64,000 nucleotides of DNA from Patiria miniata. Its lineage: Eukaryota > Echinodermata > Asteroidea > Valvatida > Asterinidae. The stretch lies in contig NW_024037065.1 in assembly GCF_015706575.1 (NCBI RefSeq), positions 5,456,001-5,520,000 of the forward strand, given 5' to 3'. A model generated the notes under the pieces. That model made no database searches. It saw only the letters and a program-made list of their open reading frames with translations, and had not been told where the DNA came from. How positions within the stretch are numbered: the first letter of the stretch is position 1; the number at the start of each line of letters is the position of its first letter. Both the position numbers and the translations under genes were made by a program. This document shows, piece after piece, positions 10,509-22,578 of this stretch.

Positions 10509-11370
10509 TCAGAAATCAATGTTGTGTTGAAAGATTATTATCCCTTCGTTAAATCATGCACATCTGAGCTGAGTTGTGTGAATAAAAATAGGGCAGGCTA
10601 CTAGAAAAAAAGTCAGAATTATTTAATTGGTTCATCTTTCAATACTTAATGGCACGGGTGATGGGGAACCTTCAAGAATTCAACATCCTTCCCCAAATGA
10701 GATATGCATGACTTTCCCCTCACCCCTCCCCCCCTAAAATTAAATTATTAAATTAAATTCAACGTAAACTATGTTTATTTTGAAGGCCCAGTAAATAACA
10801 AAGAATTGATTTACTAATACAAGACATCAACATATCTTGAGAGAAATATCCAAGGCCGGTTTCCTCAGCTCCTTGAGATTTTAGACAGATTAAAGTTGCT
10901 TTGAAGATAATATGCATTGAGCAAACTTGTGCTTGTTTAAATTTGATCGTGCAAGTTCAAAACTGGCACGCACTCAGTTTCTGTGCTGCAAATTGCACAT
11001 GCAAATTTAATCTTGCCCACTACTGTATTGCGAATGGTCAAAGCCGCATAAATCATCTGTCCGTCATGGCCTTAATATGGTGGGATTGAGTAGTTTCTTG
11101 AGTTTATTAAGCTAAATTTTTCAAAAAAAGTTGATTGTCTGATTTTTTTTCAAAAAGAGGAGGATTTAAAAAAAATTCCAAGATGGCCACCAAGTATTTC
11201 AATTCAAAATGGCCACCAACTTCGGTTCAAAATGACCGCCAGCTTTTAATTAGGTATCCTAATTGAAATAAAGGTCCAGTCAAATATTCATGTTAATCAT
11301 GTTCCATGTATTTTGTTATAGGCCTAAGTGAAATACCAGAAAATAATAGCTTTTTGAGATGAGGGGGAAA
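10509..11370. other. Intergenic, nothing recognised
   Basis: AT-rich, with a C-rich run near 10720-10735 and repeated phrases (AAGATGGCCACCAA, AAAATGGCCACCAA) at 11180-11240. No coding support. Confidence 0.4.
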
Positions 11371-11466
11371 AAAGGATGCGGCTTCAAAAAAAGGATGCGG
11401 CTTCAAAAAAGGACGCAGCTTCAAAAAAGACGCGGCTTCAAAAAAGGATGTGGCTTCAAAAAAGGA
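11371..11466. repeat. Minisatellite, unit about 18 bp (GGATGCGGCTTCAAAAAA)
   Basis: Five slightly varied copies in tandem. The reverse strand is open and reads as FFEAASF-type repeats, which is an effect of the repeat and not a gene. Confidence 0.75.
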
Positions 11467-12319
11467 ACCGGCGGGGACGATCAACTGTGTGGGTTTTTTT
11501 TTTAAGTGGCCTAGTTTAATGCAGCTCTATAGCCCAAACAAATAACACACACAAAAACCCAAGAAAGTCGTGTTAAAAAAACATATATTTCCATGACATG
11601 TTAACATCACTATTATTAACTCACCGTACCTGGGTCACATGGAACATTCATTGACATCGTTAGTTTTCTTATACGTAATGTTTTGATGCCTTTGATCTCA
11701 TAATGAATTTTTGTTTTTGCTTTTCTGTTGGGAAGGGAAGTCATTGTATGTGATTTAAGCAAACTGACTGGATATTGTCAGTCTTAAGCAAGACATTTCT
11801 CAAAGGCAACTCCTTTGAGCATAATCCTTTAAGCATTTTCAAGGCCTACATTGAATAATTTTTTTGAATAATCAAAAGAGAATATGGTTATTTGAATAAG
11901 CTTGAGTTATCATCATGGCATCGTTTCTTTGGTTTTTAATAATGAGAACAGCTGGCCTATGGGGTCCGAAAGTGACTCAAAATCCTAAGAACTAGTACGG
12001 AGCTGCATATACATACTGTGCAAGTCTCAAGTTTTAGTAGTAAAGGTATATGTGTTTGTTGAGAAAACGTTTTCTGTTGTTTATACAATTAAATGACAGA
12101 ACCACAGACATGCATTATCTCTATTGTGAAATTGTAGTGGTTCTGAAAAGAACCATTTGAATTCGCCAATCCAAACAGGACACTCTCCTCGGCAATCAGC
12201 AGAAAATGATGTGATGGATGATATAGTTGAAGTACCAAAGAAGAAGCTTGGGGGTCATTTCTTGGATTCTTGAAACTAGACATACTGCAGTGCACTGTTG
12301 GCAAAGTATTAGGTTGCCA

Positions 12320-12740
12320 AGGGTATAGAAGACCCATAGGCAGTGGTAAGAGTGGGATAACTGTATTCTGTTTAAGATGTATGTGTATCCTAGGGTATAG
12401 AAGACCCATCGGATTATACACTAATAGTCTTTGTGGTGGGGTGCCAAAGATGTACTCATTTTTACAAACTTTGTCACTGAAGTCAACTCCACTTGCAATA
12501 TTCATCCAGGACCATATGCCAAGACTACGTTTTCGTCTTGAAGTTCTTTGTCCTCTTGCCACATCCTAGGGTATAGAGGACCCATCGGATTATACACTAC
12601 GTACCAGTCTTTGTGATGGGGCGCCAAAGATGTACTCCTTTCCACAAGTTTGTTTTTGTTGATCCCCGAAGACACTGAAGTCAACTCCCGCAATTTGCCA
12701 ATAGCTTGTCTTCTTGTAGTCCCTTTTCTTCATGCCACCC
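12320..12740. repeat. Tandem 176-bp duplicated unit with exon-like minus-strand reading
   Basis: CCTAGGGTATAG(A/G)(A/G)GACCCATCGG begins units at 12389 and 12565, and a short GGGTATAGAAGACCCAT stub lies at 12320. On the minus strand both units read ...GVDFS...(C)KEYIFG(T/A)P(P/S)QRL..., with similar Lys/Arg-rich N-terminal parts. This suggests a duplicated exon or a repeated coding module. I do not recognise the protein. Confidence 0.5.
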
Positions 12741-12749
12741 TTTTCACCT

Positions 12750-14560
12750 TATAACTTCTGATCTGCTAAATCGTGTGAAAAACCAAGGGAAACCATGTGT
12801 AGAAACATATAATTATGGGCATTTGCATGATAATTGGAACAACTTTTTCATGCTGAACGTCGTACGACCACCTTTATTCAAGCTATAGTTAAACATAAGC
12901 AACACATTTTGCGTCTGAAATGTATAATGAAAACTGTGTAATGTCTAAAAAAAAACAACGGCCGTCGTCGCTGCCATATCTTTTTAATTGTAATTGACAT
13001 GCTGGACTTGGTCCTTAGACACTAATTTTGTTTTTATCTTGTGATACCAAGATCAACAAAATGTTAACAGTAGTGCTCCAGTAGGACCTTAACCAGTAAC
13101 CGTGAACAATCAGTACCGTAAAATGGGGAAAATTGGGTCAATTTTTAAAGACATATTTAACCATTGCTTTTTTAACAAACGTGGTGAATTGGATTTTCCC
13201 TAATCTTTAGAATCCTACATTTTGGTGTTAGTTAGTGTCATAAAATAGTATTTAACTAGGGGTGGGACCCAACAAAGATGTGGCTGTTTCATGGCAACAT
13301 TGGTTAGCCCTAATAATTCCTATGGACCAAAAAAGGTCACATTTTAAAAATAGTTTCCTCCCAGGTGAAAAGTAGATAAAATGAACATTTGACCCAAGAT
13401 TCCTCCAAAAAAAAAATCTTTTATATTTATCGGTGTTATTCTCGACGATAAACACTTTACTAAACGGTTTGAAGTGCACATATTGTCTGATACCTTGAAA
13501 CGTCAAAACGACTAACAGTAAATGTTGTTGCTCGTCGGGTTTGGTGACAAATTCAGAAATGGTTGCATGGAAAGTCAAATGAGATAAAGGTAAAATAATG
13601 ATGAAAACCTCCCAACATATATAAAGTTAGTGAAACTGATGATACAACAGTTTAATAAGCCTATATAAAACAAAAACACCAGTGGATATTCCTAGCTCCG
13701 CGTCTTTAATTTTGGACATAAACATATTTTAAAAGATGATCTTGATAGTGATGTTAACTGAGCACTTAAAAAACGTTTTGCAGTCATCAAGTAGTAGACC
13801 ATTATACCAAGAACATCAAATAAAAAAAGAACCGTCAGGGGAATATCATGTAAGCTAAATATGTTTTTTTTTTTACCATCTTTCAATAAAACGCCCTGGT
13901 CCTCTTGAAAAAAAAAAAGCTTCCGCGATCAACTGATTTTTTATTACTTGGTCCTAATACGCTTTCCCAACTGCCCACTTCTCAATTCAGTTGTGAGTAC
14001 ACGAATTATATACATGTACACGCGCAAACGCGCTGTGTGTGCTAATTTTGGTGTATCAATTGGCCGCGTGGCCTAGAAATGTATTACATTGTGAAAACGA
14101 AAAAGGAATGTTTGGCTTCGCGGTTATCGCGTGGGTCACGCGACCGAAGTAAAAATTATATGGCTTCCATGTGCACACGCCCTTCCGTTCACGCTAACAA
14201 GGTCGCCGGGTAGTACATGTAGGCCTTATTGTAAAACCATGATAATGTATTATTGTTTTGGGACATAGACCTCGGAAAATGTTCTTCAGTCTTCCTTTCA
14301 ATGTTTAAACAGACTAGTGGCCATGTACGAAGTCATACTAAGCCTATAAAACCTAGAGCTCGAGCGTCTTAATTCCGTATTTGTATTGTTCCAAGAAGCA
14401 CTGCCGCCTTCTGCAGCAATTCCACCTTCACAGGCGCCGAGATGTTTCTCCAAGGACCTAGGTATGGTACACTTGGTCCGCCACAACGACAGGAATGAGC
14501 TTCACCTTGACCCTCAACAACTTACATAGTTCCCTGGCCAAATCTTGGCTTTCCAACAAA
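12750..14560. other. Intergenic, no gene recognised
   Basis: Mostly AT-rich. A CGCGGTTATCGCGTGGGTCACGCG stretch near 14121-14145 resembles the CACGCGAA/TTATCGCGTG motifs upstream of the Tc1 gene and at 33630-33690. Confidence 0.4.
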
Positions 14561-14569
14561 TAATTGACA

Positions 14570-16150
14570 GCCAGCTGATAACAGTGTTTCTCTTTGTTTA
14601 CAAAAAGTAGGCAGCATGCATGCTTTTCGCGCGCGTTACATAATTATGTATTCGTTGCTTAGTTCCATGGGAACTTATTGGTGACGATTAAGTCAAAGTG
14701 GGCAGCCAGTTAAAGTAAGATTTGTGATAGGGCAATGTGGTATTGGTCGTCATTTTTAGGTCTGTCATGCGGTTGGGAACAGTAACGCGGTTGGGACTAG
14801 ATTTCCAAAAAGAACCAACAGTTTTTATTGACGGGCCGGGAATAGCCCAGCGTAGTATTGCGACTACACAGACTACAATGAATTTTGTGCCCTCTGAAAC
14901 TTATTCCATAGGTACATATACATGTTACCCCGCTTGAACTCCAACAAATGAAAAGACCGAGGATTTAATTCATGCTTCTGCATTTCCTGCATCGGATCAG
15001 AATAAATATATTCTTGGTAGAAACAAAGAGGCAGAGTATTTCCACGCAGAAACTCTTAGAAACATATTACCCCCCCCCAAAAAAAAATTCATCCTGGGAA
15101 GCAAAATTATACAATGAAATGCCGGCCCTCCTCACTTACGCCAGGACATTTTAGCACGTCAATCGAAGCAGCTTGCTTGTCGCGGCGTTACATGTGTGTA
15201 ATTCACTCATTGTATAAGATCCATGGGAATTTCTTTGACAATAAAGTTGAATGCGGCAGCGCAGCCAGTTCAAGACTTAAGAATTTGTGAGAGAGTCGTC
15301 ATTCAGTTTTCGTTCGCGCCGCTTGTATTTTGATATGACAGCAGTAACGTGATGGACTAGGCTTTCGTAGAAGACTAGACATATTTATTGACAAGCTGCG
15401 AATTGTCCAGCGTGGTATCGACTACCATACTACCAATGAGGAAAAAACTACAAATGAGGCGGTGTTGTTTCTCAAAGCCGAAATTTCACACAATACGTAC
15501 TCGTCCACAAAAGTTATAAATGACTGAGGATTTGTTTCTTGTTTCTGAATTTCCTGCACAAGATTAAAACATACATATATGTATTTATACTATTTTCTAT
15601 TTAGGAACATACAAATAACCACCGAGGAAGCAATACCATGAAAGGCAGAATCTCTTCCCATACGCCCGACAAATTCTTACACGCAAATTGAAGCAAGGAA
15701 GGGGGGGGGGGGTGTCACAAGTCTCGTTTGTGTTTCATTCATGGCGGTGCCGGAGCCGGGGACAGATACATGTACACAGGAAAAAGATTTTCAAGTCCAA
15801 CGAATGATTGACAGCCAGCTGATAACAGCGTATCCCTTCGGTCACAGAGAGTCGACCGCAGACGCTTCTGATCAAGTTACTTGCACAACTCGAATTACTT
15901 GGGCCTCTATACTACAATCACGAGATAATTGAATTCACTGACTGGGCGCAGCCATGTTCAGTCCGCAGCCAATTATAGTAAGAATGTGCGGACAGTGCGC
16001 GATCGGTGGTTACTGTTTGATTCTTTCATTAAGCTTTCGTATCGATCTGTGTTGATTGCACAGCAGGATTGCAATCGGGACTGAGCTTTTAAACAAGAAA
16101 GAACCGGCATTTGTGTTGGCCAGGCGGGAATTGTCCAAGTTATTAAGCTA
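14570..16150. repeat. Three diverged tandem units of about 560-725 bp
   Basis: Shared anchors are spaced regularly. CCATGGGAA occurs at about 14667 and 15222. An ATTGAC..GGGAAT.GCCCAG-like block occurs at about 14827, 15391 and 16117. A TTTCCTGCA block occurs at about 14984 and 15548. GACAGCCAGCTGATAACAG occurs at about 14567 and 15810. The copies are strongly diverged, so the duplication is old. No coding content was recognised. Confidence 0.5.
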
Positions 16151-16424
16151 CTTGTTGTAAGACGCTAGCTTGGGCGTTTACTTGAGCTGTCAATTTGTGA
16201 GCAACAAACAGCGCCAACACATTGTTCCCAGCACAAACCCAAGCCGGTGATTCGACTGGATGGATCCAGCTATTTGCATTGTTCTCCCTTTGTCCCCTTT
16301 TCTAACGAATTCACTTCTGGGGTATCGTGTTACTAAAGGTGCGCGTACCGTGGGGTAGCATTGTTCCCAAAGGAAAGTCCCAGGCATGGAGTCCGTCAGC
16401 AATGGAGTCCGTCAGTCGTCTTCT

Positions 16425-16513
16425 CCATGCACGCGCGGACACAAATTTTCCACGCGCGGTCAGGTTTTTTCCACGCGCGGTCACGTCTTTTTTTTCCACG
16501 CGTGGAACCCCTG
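16425..16513. repeat. CCACGCGCGG minisatellite, left flank of Harbinger H1
   Basis: Four units of about 21-26 bp carry CCACGCGCGG (the last CCACGCGTGG) and end in GGAACCCCTG exactly at the H1 terminus. The same unit occurs between H1 and H2 (about 26075-26100) and to the right of H2. Confidence 0.7.
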
Positions 16514-17415
16514 CGGTCGCTTTCAGGAAACGCTACGATGGATCGTAAACGTAAGTTGCGATGCATATGCATCGCAACTTACAAAATGGCCTAAAAACGA
16601 TTTCACGAAACTTACGATGCGTTCAATGATTCGTAAATCCCATGGCAACAGGATGTAATACATCGTTACTTACGACGACCCCCAGGGTCGTCGTAACTCA
16701 AGTTGCAGGGGGAAAAATGGCGTTTATGCTGCTGCTAGACAGAGAAGCTGGCCGGGCATTACGCCGAGAAAGATTGTTTGGAGAGCGTAGACCGCGTAGA
16801 TGCCCGCTTGATACTTTGACGGACGAGGACATTTATAGACGCTATCGTTTCACCAGAAATGGAATTACACAGTTATTAGAGAGGGTTAAACTTGAACTAG
16901 AACACGATACAAAGGTAATTTATGCGACGAAACATATACATGTATATTACTATAGGCCTAGGCCTACATACAATTACTATTATGAACTTACATAAGGAAT
17001 ACTAATTTAAAAAAAAACATAGCAAACGTTATAATTAAGTAACGTACGACTAGGGAAAAGTTTAATGTGGATAAAGTGTATAGCGCCACCGTTCGTTTAC
17101 TGAAGAATATTTCAACATGGCAGCGTCCGTACGGACGCATTTATTTTTAGCATGTTTAGTCGGCCGTGTTTAGTCACCTACTTAGTTTTAGCTCCATGGT
17201 TTTATCATTTAAACACTGATCCAACTTATACAGTATTTGCTGCTCAATGCTACAAACACTGGACGTAATCAAAGCTAAGTTCCTCTTAACTAAATTAATT
17301 TGAGTACATGCCGTTCAAACTTGAGTGAGGAGGGGAATGCTTTTTTTAGGGATGTACAGGCGATGGGGCTAACGTATAGGCATGATATTGATAGGCTAGG
17401 CTTTATAGCCCCATA

Positions 17416-17969
17416 AATGTGGCCAATTTAATTTACTGGACTACCTCCGTAAATAAAGGCCACACTTCCACCATGTACAGAAACATGTCGAACTTTGTCA
17501 AATTTTAATTCTTACAGTCATGACAGTTAGGCTTAGATTGTAGTTTATTTTTGCTTTAGAAGCATACTCACCATGCTCACCATCCATTAGTTGCGATAAT
17601 CGTAACCCACCATCCTCCCGACCGTCGGGAGGATGGTGGGTTACGATTATCGCAACTACCTCGATATAGGCTAATCAGAAAGTGCTGCCTTTTTCAGATG
17701 TCTAAACTCTAATTTTCGTGAAATTTCATGTTCAAATTTTGATACGAAAACGTGTGCAAACGAATCTGGAAATTTCACACAAAATAGATATCTGAAAAAG
17801 GCAGCACTTTTTGATTATAATATAAAGAGGGTGAGTATGTTTCTAAAGCAAAAATAAACTACAAACTAAGCCTAAATGTGAAAATCAAAATTTGACAAAG
17901 TTCGACATGATTTTGTACATGGTGGAAGGCGTGGCCTTTATTTACGGAGGTAGTCCAGTAAATTGGCCA
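17416..17969. mobile_element. Nested foldback element in transposase intron 1
   Basis: Outer arms of about 150 bp run inward from TGGCCAATTTAATTTACTGG (17416 on) and from the matching right end finishing TAAATTGGCCA (about 17969). Inside are a second pair of arms (AAAGTGCTGCCTTTTTCAGAT at about 17686 and its complement at about 17790-17811) and a perfect palindrome at 17588-17658. It is non-coding. The GGCCAA ends resemble those of the MITEs at 36-44 kb. Confidence 0.7.
17588..17658. repeat. Perfect 71-bp palindrome, 35-nt arms, 1-nt centre
   Basis: TAGTTGCGATAATCGTAACC... continues to CCGAC. After one central C at 17623 it is followed by its exact complement ending ...CGCAACTA. No mismatch was seen over the 35-nt arms. 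Such structures normally delete in replication, so it is very young, maintained, or an assembly artefact. Confidence 0.85.
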
Positions 17970-18357
17970 TATGTATGGGACTAAGCTAGGCTTGGCACGG
18001 CATGTTGTTTTTGGAGCAGACATGGCGGAAGGGATATTGAAAGGAGGGTTTTACTTTATTGGTTTCATCGCAACTACTAATGGAGGGCCCCTGTTTATTT
18101 TCAATCAAATAATACTCAAGGGTGTCTTTTTATTACTCAAACATTTCCTTTTGTAGCAGACTTTTCTTAATTGTAATGACACTTTTTTTGCGGTAATTTT
18201 CATCATTTTTGGGTGGCAGAAATTATTTTCTAAGCAGTTTACGGTAAGTTATTTTGGCTATGATACAAGCAGGAAAGGTCACTTTATATGTTTGAATCGT
18301 TTCAAATATAGATCGCTAAGTAATCAGTTAGGCCTATGTTAGTACTATAGGCCTCAT

Positions 18358-18501
18358 GAGACCTAATGACGTCACACTTTGTTTATAATATGTGGGCTTT
18401 CCCGTGGTAGATGGTCCCTACTTTGTCTGGCGCCCTGACTTTGCTTTCATAGGATTAGGAAAGCCCATATGTAAACAAAGTCATTATGTCATTAGGTCTC
18501 A
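18358..18501. mobile_element. 144-bp MITE-like inverted repeat
   Basis: TGAGACCTAATGAC...TTTGTTTA..ATATG.GGGCTTTCC is mirrored by GGAAAGCCCATATGTAAACAAAG...CATTAGGTCTCA, with arms of about 46 bp. It lies in intron 1 of the H1 transposase. No ORF. Confidence 0.7.
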
Positions 18502-19470
18502 GGTCTATTTGCGGAAAGAGGGCAGGGTTTTGATTTATGAAAGAAAGTTGTAATTAGGGAATAACAGTGTGAGGCCCCAGTCTTCACTGCGTGATAATGA
18601 CTGGGGAGGCGGGATGACCACTGTTAATGGAAACTGTGTTACAATAGCACTTTTTAACCAAGACACACGTTATTGAAGATCACAAAGTGTGAACTTTAAA
18701 TTGAAGCCTTTTTAAAGATGTATTTAAAAACGTTTCACGCTTAAAGTGTGTGTTAGATAATGTAATAATAATCAAATATTCACTTGCAAATTTGAATTTC
18801 TATTGTCACAGCGTAGCAATGCAATCTCAGCGCAGATGCAGCTTTTGACGGCCCTTAGATTTTTTGCCACTGGCTCCTTTCTACACCATGCACGGAGACC
18901 TTCATGACATGAGTGCACCATCAGTGAGCAGGATAATCTATCGAGTCTGTAGAGCCATCAATAGAGAAGCCAACAGAGTCATCAAGTTTCCTGTGCGCCA
19001 ACAAGATGTGAACAGAGCCCAAAGCTTTCCTCAAGTTGTTGGAGCTGTTGATGGGAGTCACATTCGTTTGTATGGTGCCCCTCTAATGGATGACGAGCAC
19101 CTTATATGTTAACCGGAAAGGCTGGCACAGCATCAACATTCAAGTCATCTGTGGTGCTAACTACCTGATCACAAATGTTGTCGCCAGGTGGCCAGGCAGT
19201 ACACACGACAGTGCCATTATCCACGGCAGTGTCATTGGTGACATGTTTAGGGATGGCAGGTCAGACAATTATCTGATAATTGGGAAAAAATGGAACATTT
19301 AGCTAATCAAATTTGAATCGCACAAGCATGAGCACAAACACTAACAAAGGATGGCTTCTTCTTTGCTGTTGCAAGATATTTAGTTCACTTCTTGATTTTA
19401 AAGCCAGACAAGATGTGTACGCAGAATTACACAATGTGATAGCTTGCGTGAACAGTATTCAGTAGTCCTT

Positions 19471-19576
19471 AGTAGTTTTAGTTCTGATAAGAACAGTCCC
19501 GCTTTAAGTTCTAAAAGAACTTGTATTTGGTCTTAGAACTTAAAGCAGGACTGTTCTTATCAGAACTAAAACTACT
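19471..19576. repeat. Long hairpin in transposase intron 2
   Basis: AGTAGTTTTAGTTCTGATAA continuing through GAACAGTCC and TTTAAGTTCT is mirrored by the complementary arm ending AACTAAAACTACT. Arms are about 42 nt with one or two mismatches and a loop of about 20 nt. Confidence 0.75.
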
Positions 19577-20553
19577 TAGCGAAAGTTGATTATAAGCAGG
19601 ACAAATTCTTTTCAGAACTAAATATCTTCTGATTAGTAGTTATTACCACATGGTGTTACCGCAAACCAAAACAATACTTATACTGCACCATGCAAAGCCC
19701 TAAAATCTGATATTAGAATCAATGACTCAAGGAAGCTGGCTGAGTTAATAGAATCTAATTAAAATCATGCTTGACGTGAACAACATAAAATAGTTAACCG
19801 AATCTTCATTTTCAGGCTGCAAGGTATGCTTATCATAGGTGATTCAGCATATGCCCTCAGACCGTGGCTGATGACACCAATTGAGAACCCCAGAACAGAC
19901 GCTGAAAGAAATTATAACAGGTAATGTGATTCACACTATTTGTCCACAGTTTTTTTAAATAGGGGCGGGAGCTTTTGATGTGCTGAACTAAACATGTACA
20001 TGTATATTTGTGTGCATTTTTTCACTCTCATTGGGGGGGGGGGTGGCAGAGTTCTGAGAATGAGACTCCCTCACCCCTCTGGCTAGGCCACTGAGTAATT
20101 TAAATGTTGAATATTGTATAGAAGGTGTAATTCATACTTGTTATATCTCCGATTGACTTTGACTCATGCCATATTTGTTTATTTTCCAAATTAAAGGTGT
20201 CACAGAAGAACAAGGGTCAAGGTGGAGCAAACGTTCGGTCAACTAAAGCGGAAATTTCCATGCCTGGCACTTGGTCTCAGGGTATCACCCAGTAGAGCAT
20301 GTCAAATCATCAAGGCTTGCTGCGTTCTGCACAATCTAGCCAAGATCATGGGTGAGCCTGATTTTGAGGAGGAAGTAGAAGTTGAGGAGGTTGGGGCTCT
20401 GCCATATGTTGGAGTACTCCATGATGGTCAAGCACATAGGGAGCGTATTATTCGTCAGTATTTTAACTAAATTGATGTATTGTAAAGTTTCATAGTTAAT
20501 TCAACAGATGTTGAAATGTTATAAAAATTAGAGTGGCCTCATATTACATTCTG

Positions 20554-20622
20554 AGCAAGGACTTTTTCAGAGGCAAAGGATTTTGCATTATATGATTTCT
20601 TGCCTCTGAAGTTGTCCTTGCT
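20554..20622. repeat. Hairpin downstream of H1 transposase
   Basis: AGCAAGGACTTTTTCAGAGG pairs with CCTCTGAAGTTGTCCTTGCT across a short AT-rich loop. It follows the transposase stop by about 85 bp on the same strand. Confidence 0.6.
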
Positions 20623-20630
20623 GAGGATGA

Positions 20631-20782
20631 GTGGGAGACTTTTGAGATAATGGTGGCAGCAAACATACAGTCCTTTTCCATTGTTTCGTCATATTGAGCA
20701 CGCGCGCTTTAGCTTAAACATGACGTAAACAATTGAGAAGGACCGGTGTGTTTGCTGCCACCACCGTCTCAAAATCTCCCAT
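20631..20782. mobile_element. 152-bp MITE-like inverted repeat
   Basis: GTGGGAGA.TTTTGAGA..., then GGTGGCAGCAAACA and CATTGTTTCGTCAT, forms the left arm (20631-20692). The right arm (about 20719-20782) is its diverged complement, ending TCTCCCAT. Non-coding. Confidence 0.7.
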
Positions 20783-21136
20783 TATCATATCAGCCAACTC
20801 TTTTTTTTTATTTATGTATATTTCAGGTCAATCTAGTCAGTGAGCAGTTTGCAGCAGTTTCTTCTTCATTTTCTGTAATCTGTTTTTATTGGATGCAAAT
20901 AGGATGGGCAAGTAAGAGCAAGAAAATCAGCATGGGCAAAAAGAACAGTTATCGTTAACCCCCCCCCCCCCCCCCCCAGTTTTGGTGACATGTAAAGACA
21001 CACAACTATTTAACAAACAATTGGAAATTAGTTCACAGTAACTATTTATTGTGCTTCTTTGAATAAAAACATACAGTTCAATAATGTATGGCTCTCTTGC
21101 AAATGTACAATATAAATAAAAACGCAGGAGTACTCT

Positions 21137-22307
21137 CACGTATGTTTCAGCCGCTCATTTTGTTTGCGCGCATGCGCACTTAAAATATGAAATACTGATA
21201 ATCAGCAAACATGGATGCCTGCGGTCGCAGTTTGACCCACTGAAGTATCGGTCAACATCACGCTTGAAGAACTTTGATAAATTTTTCTTTCCACGTGGAC
21301 AGGAATTTAAGGCAATCAAAGTCACTTTTGCAAACCTTAGCGCAAAAAAACAGAGAGTATTTGATGCATTTTTTTTGTTTTTCCGTGTCGTGTAGTACGA
21401 AAATATTGGGTCACAAAATTCAAAACAGGCGACAGTTTAGGGGATAATTTTTCAGTTTTGCCGAGTAGGCCTAATTGTAAACTTGTCTTCACTGAAAAAT
21501 GGTAAAAGATGCCATTGAAAGTGCGATATTTAAATATTTAAGTCGGAAACCGTTTCAATGAGAAAAGTAAGGTCTCACGTTATACGTTTTTTCGTTGAAT
21601 GTAACGTTAGTGTGCACGTACCTGTACACAGACCCTGCGGGAATCTGGCCCGTAAACATGGCTAGCCACGCGCCGCACTCCGTTTGTAATCTTTCGACGC
21701 GTTGGAAAATAAATGTATACATTTAACTGAAACGATTTACAACTGACTGGTTCCCGCCCCTGAAATGCAAGTACGATCACAGAGGGCACTGGGACCAGTG
21801 TATTTGTGCACGAAGCTTTCAAAATGGGTTTACTCGAAAAATGACGATTTTTATAAGCTACAGGTTTCCTTTTTACATCAAATCACCTGTAAAATGATAA
21901 TAATCTATCATCCTTTCCGATGGTACTACGGCTGATCTAAGGTAAACCCAGGAAATTGTCAAAATGTGTAAACCAAAGTCAAAAGCGAAAGATTTTTTTC
22001 CTTTTCATTTTGTACGTTTTTTGTCCATAATTATTGGTTTTTTTTATATTTTAAAGGTTTTTAGCGCCGTTACCACACTGTAGAGACAATTTATATTTTT
22101 GTTCACTTGGTCTACTGATAATTTTGGTTTGAATCATCTTTAAAGTACGTTTGAGAAGGATACATTTTAAGACATGAAAACCAGACAATCGTTCAGTGCG
22201 TCGTCTGCTACCGCTCTTTGCAAGCCGACGACGCGGAGAAAACCATTGCGCATGCGTGAGAAGACGAACTAAATGCACGCACGGTCTATGGGGCTGAAAC
22301 ATACGTG
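21137..22307. mobile_element. Non-autonomous DNA transposon, 1.17 kb, TIR CACGTATGTTTCAGCC
   Basis: The left end CACGTATGTTTCAGCC (21137) and right end GGCTGAAACATACGTG (ending 22307) are 16-bp inverted repeats. Both are flanked by CTCT (21133-21136 and 22308-22311), a likely 4-bp target duplication. The interior has no recognised protein. It lies between the two genes of H1. Confidence 0.65.
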
Positions 22308-22578
22308 CTCTTTATTCACACTTTTTACTCTCTTCAAACTAAGATTTTAAGCATCCTCTTGAATAATATATCTTGCAAAAAATATTATCTAGTGTGCATG
22401 AGATGAAGCAGGTTTCTTGCACTTCGGTTTTTTTTGTTGTCTTTGATAACTAATTTTCCAAAAAAACAAAAAAGGCCCAGAATCGGTGATATCCCCTGGA
22501 ACAGTGTGAGTAACTTAGAATTTGCAATATTTTTTTATATGTATGTTAAAGTTAAGGTTTAGTTAAAAAAAATATATA

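Larger units (their letters stand above)
16717..20470 (+). pseudogene. Harbinger transposase/nuclease (DDE_Tnp_4), four exons, H1
   Basis: This is a HARBI1-like DDE nuclease that, with a SANT partner, cuts and inserts Harbinger DNA. Exons by GT-AG sites and homology to H2 are 16717-16914, 18812-19259, 19816-19920 and 20197-20470, about 340 residues. Exon 1 starts with ATG (MAFMLLLDREAGRALRRER). The catalytic residues are Asp in VVGAVDGSHIRLYG (19050), Asp in IIGDSAYALRPW (19841) and Glu in VEQTFGQLKRKFP (20225). HDSAI is also kept. The C-terminus is acidic and ends HRERIIRQYFN. Two single-base insertions are apparent in exon 2, in the T run near 18878-18881 and at about 19102. Each shifts frame between otherwise conserved blocks. 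Introns hold inverted-repeat insertions at 17.4-18.5 and 19.5 kb. The exon 2 donor (AG|GTCAGA) is weak. Confidence 0.88.

Noticed and set aside
11293-11484. Phe/Ala-rich minus-strand protein
   Set aside because: It is the translation of the 18-bp minisatellite.
16386-16658. Overlapping plus-strand frames at the H1 left end
   Set aside because: They cover the minisatellite and the Harbinger terminus and have no protein-like conservation. The real transposase starts at 16717.
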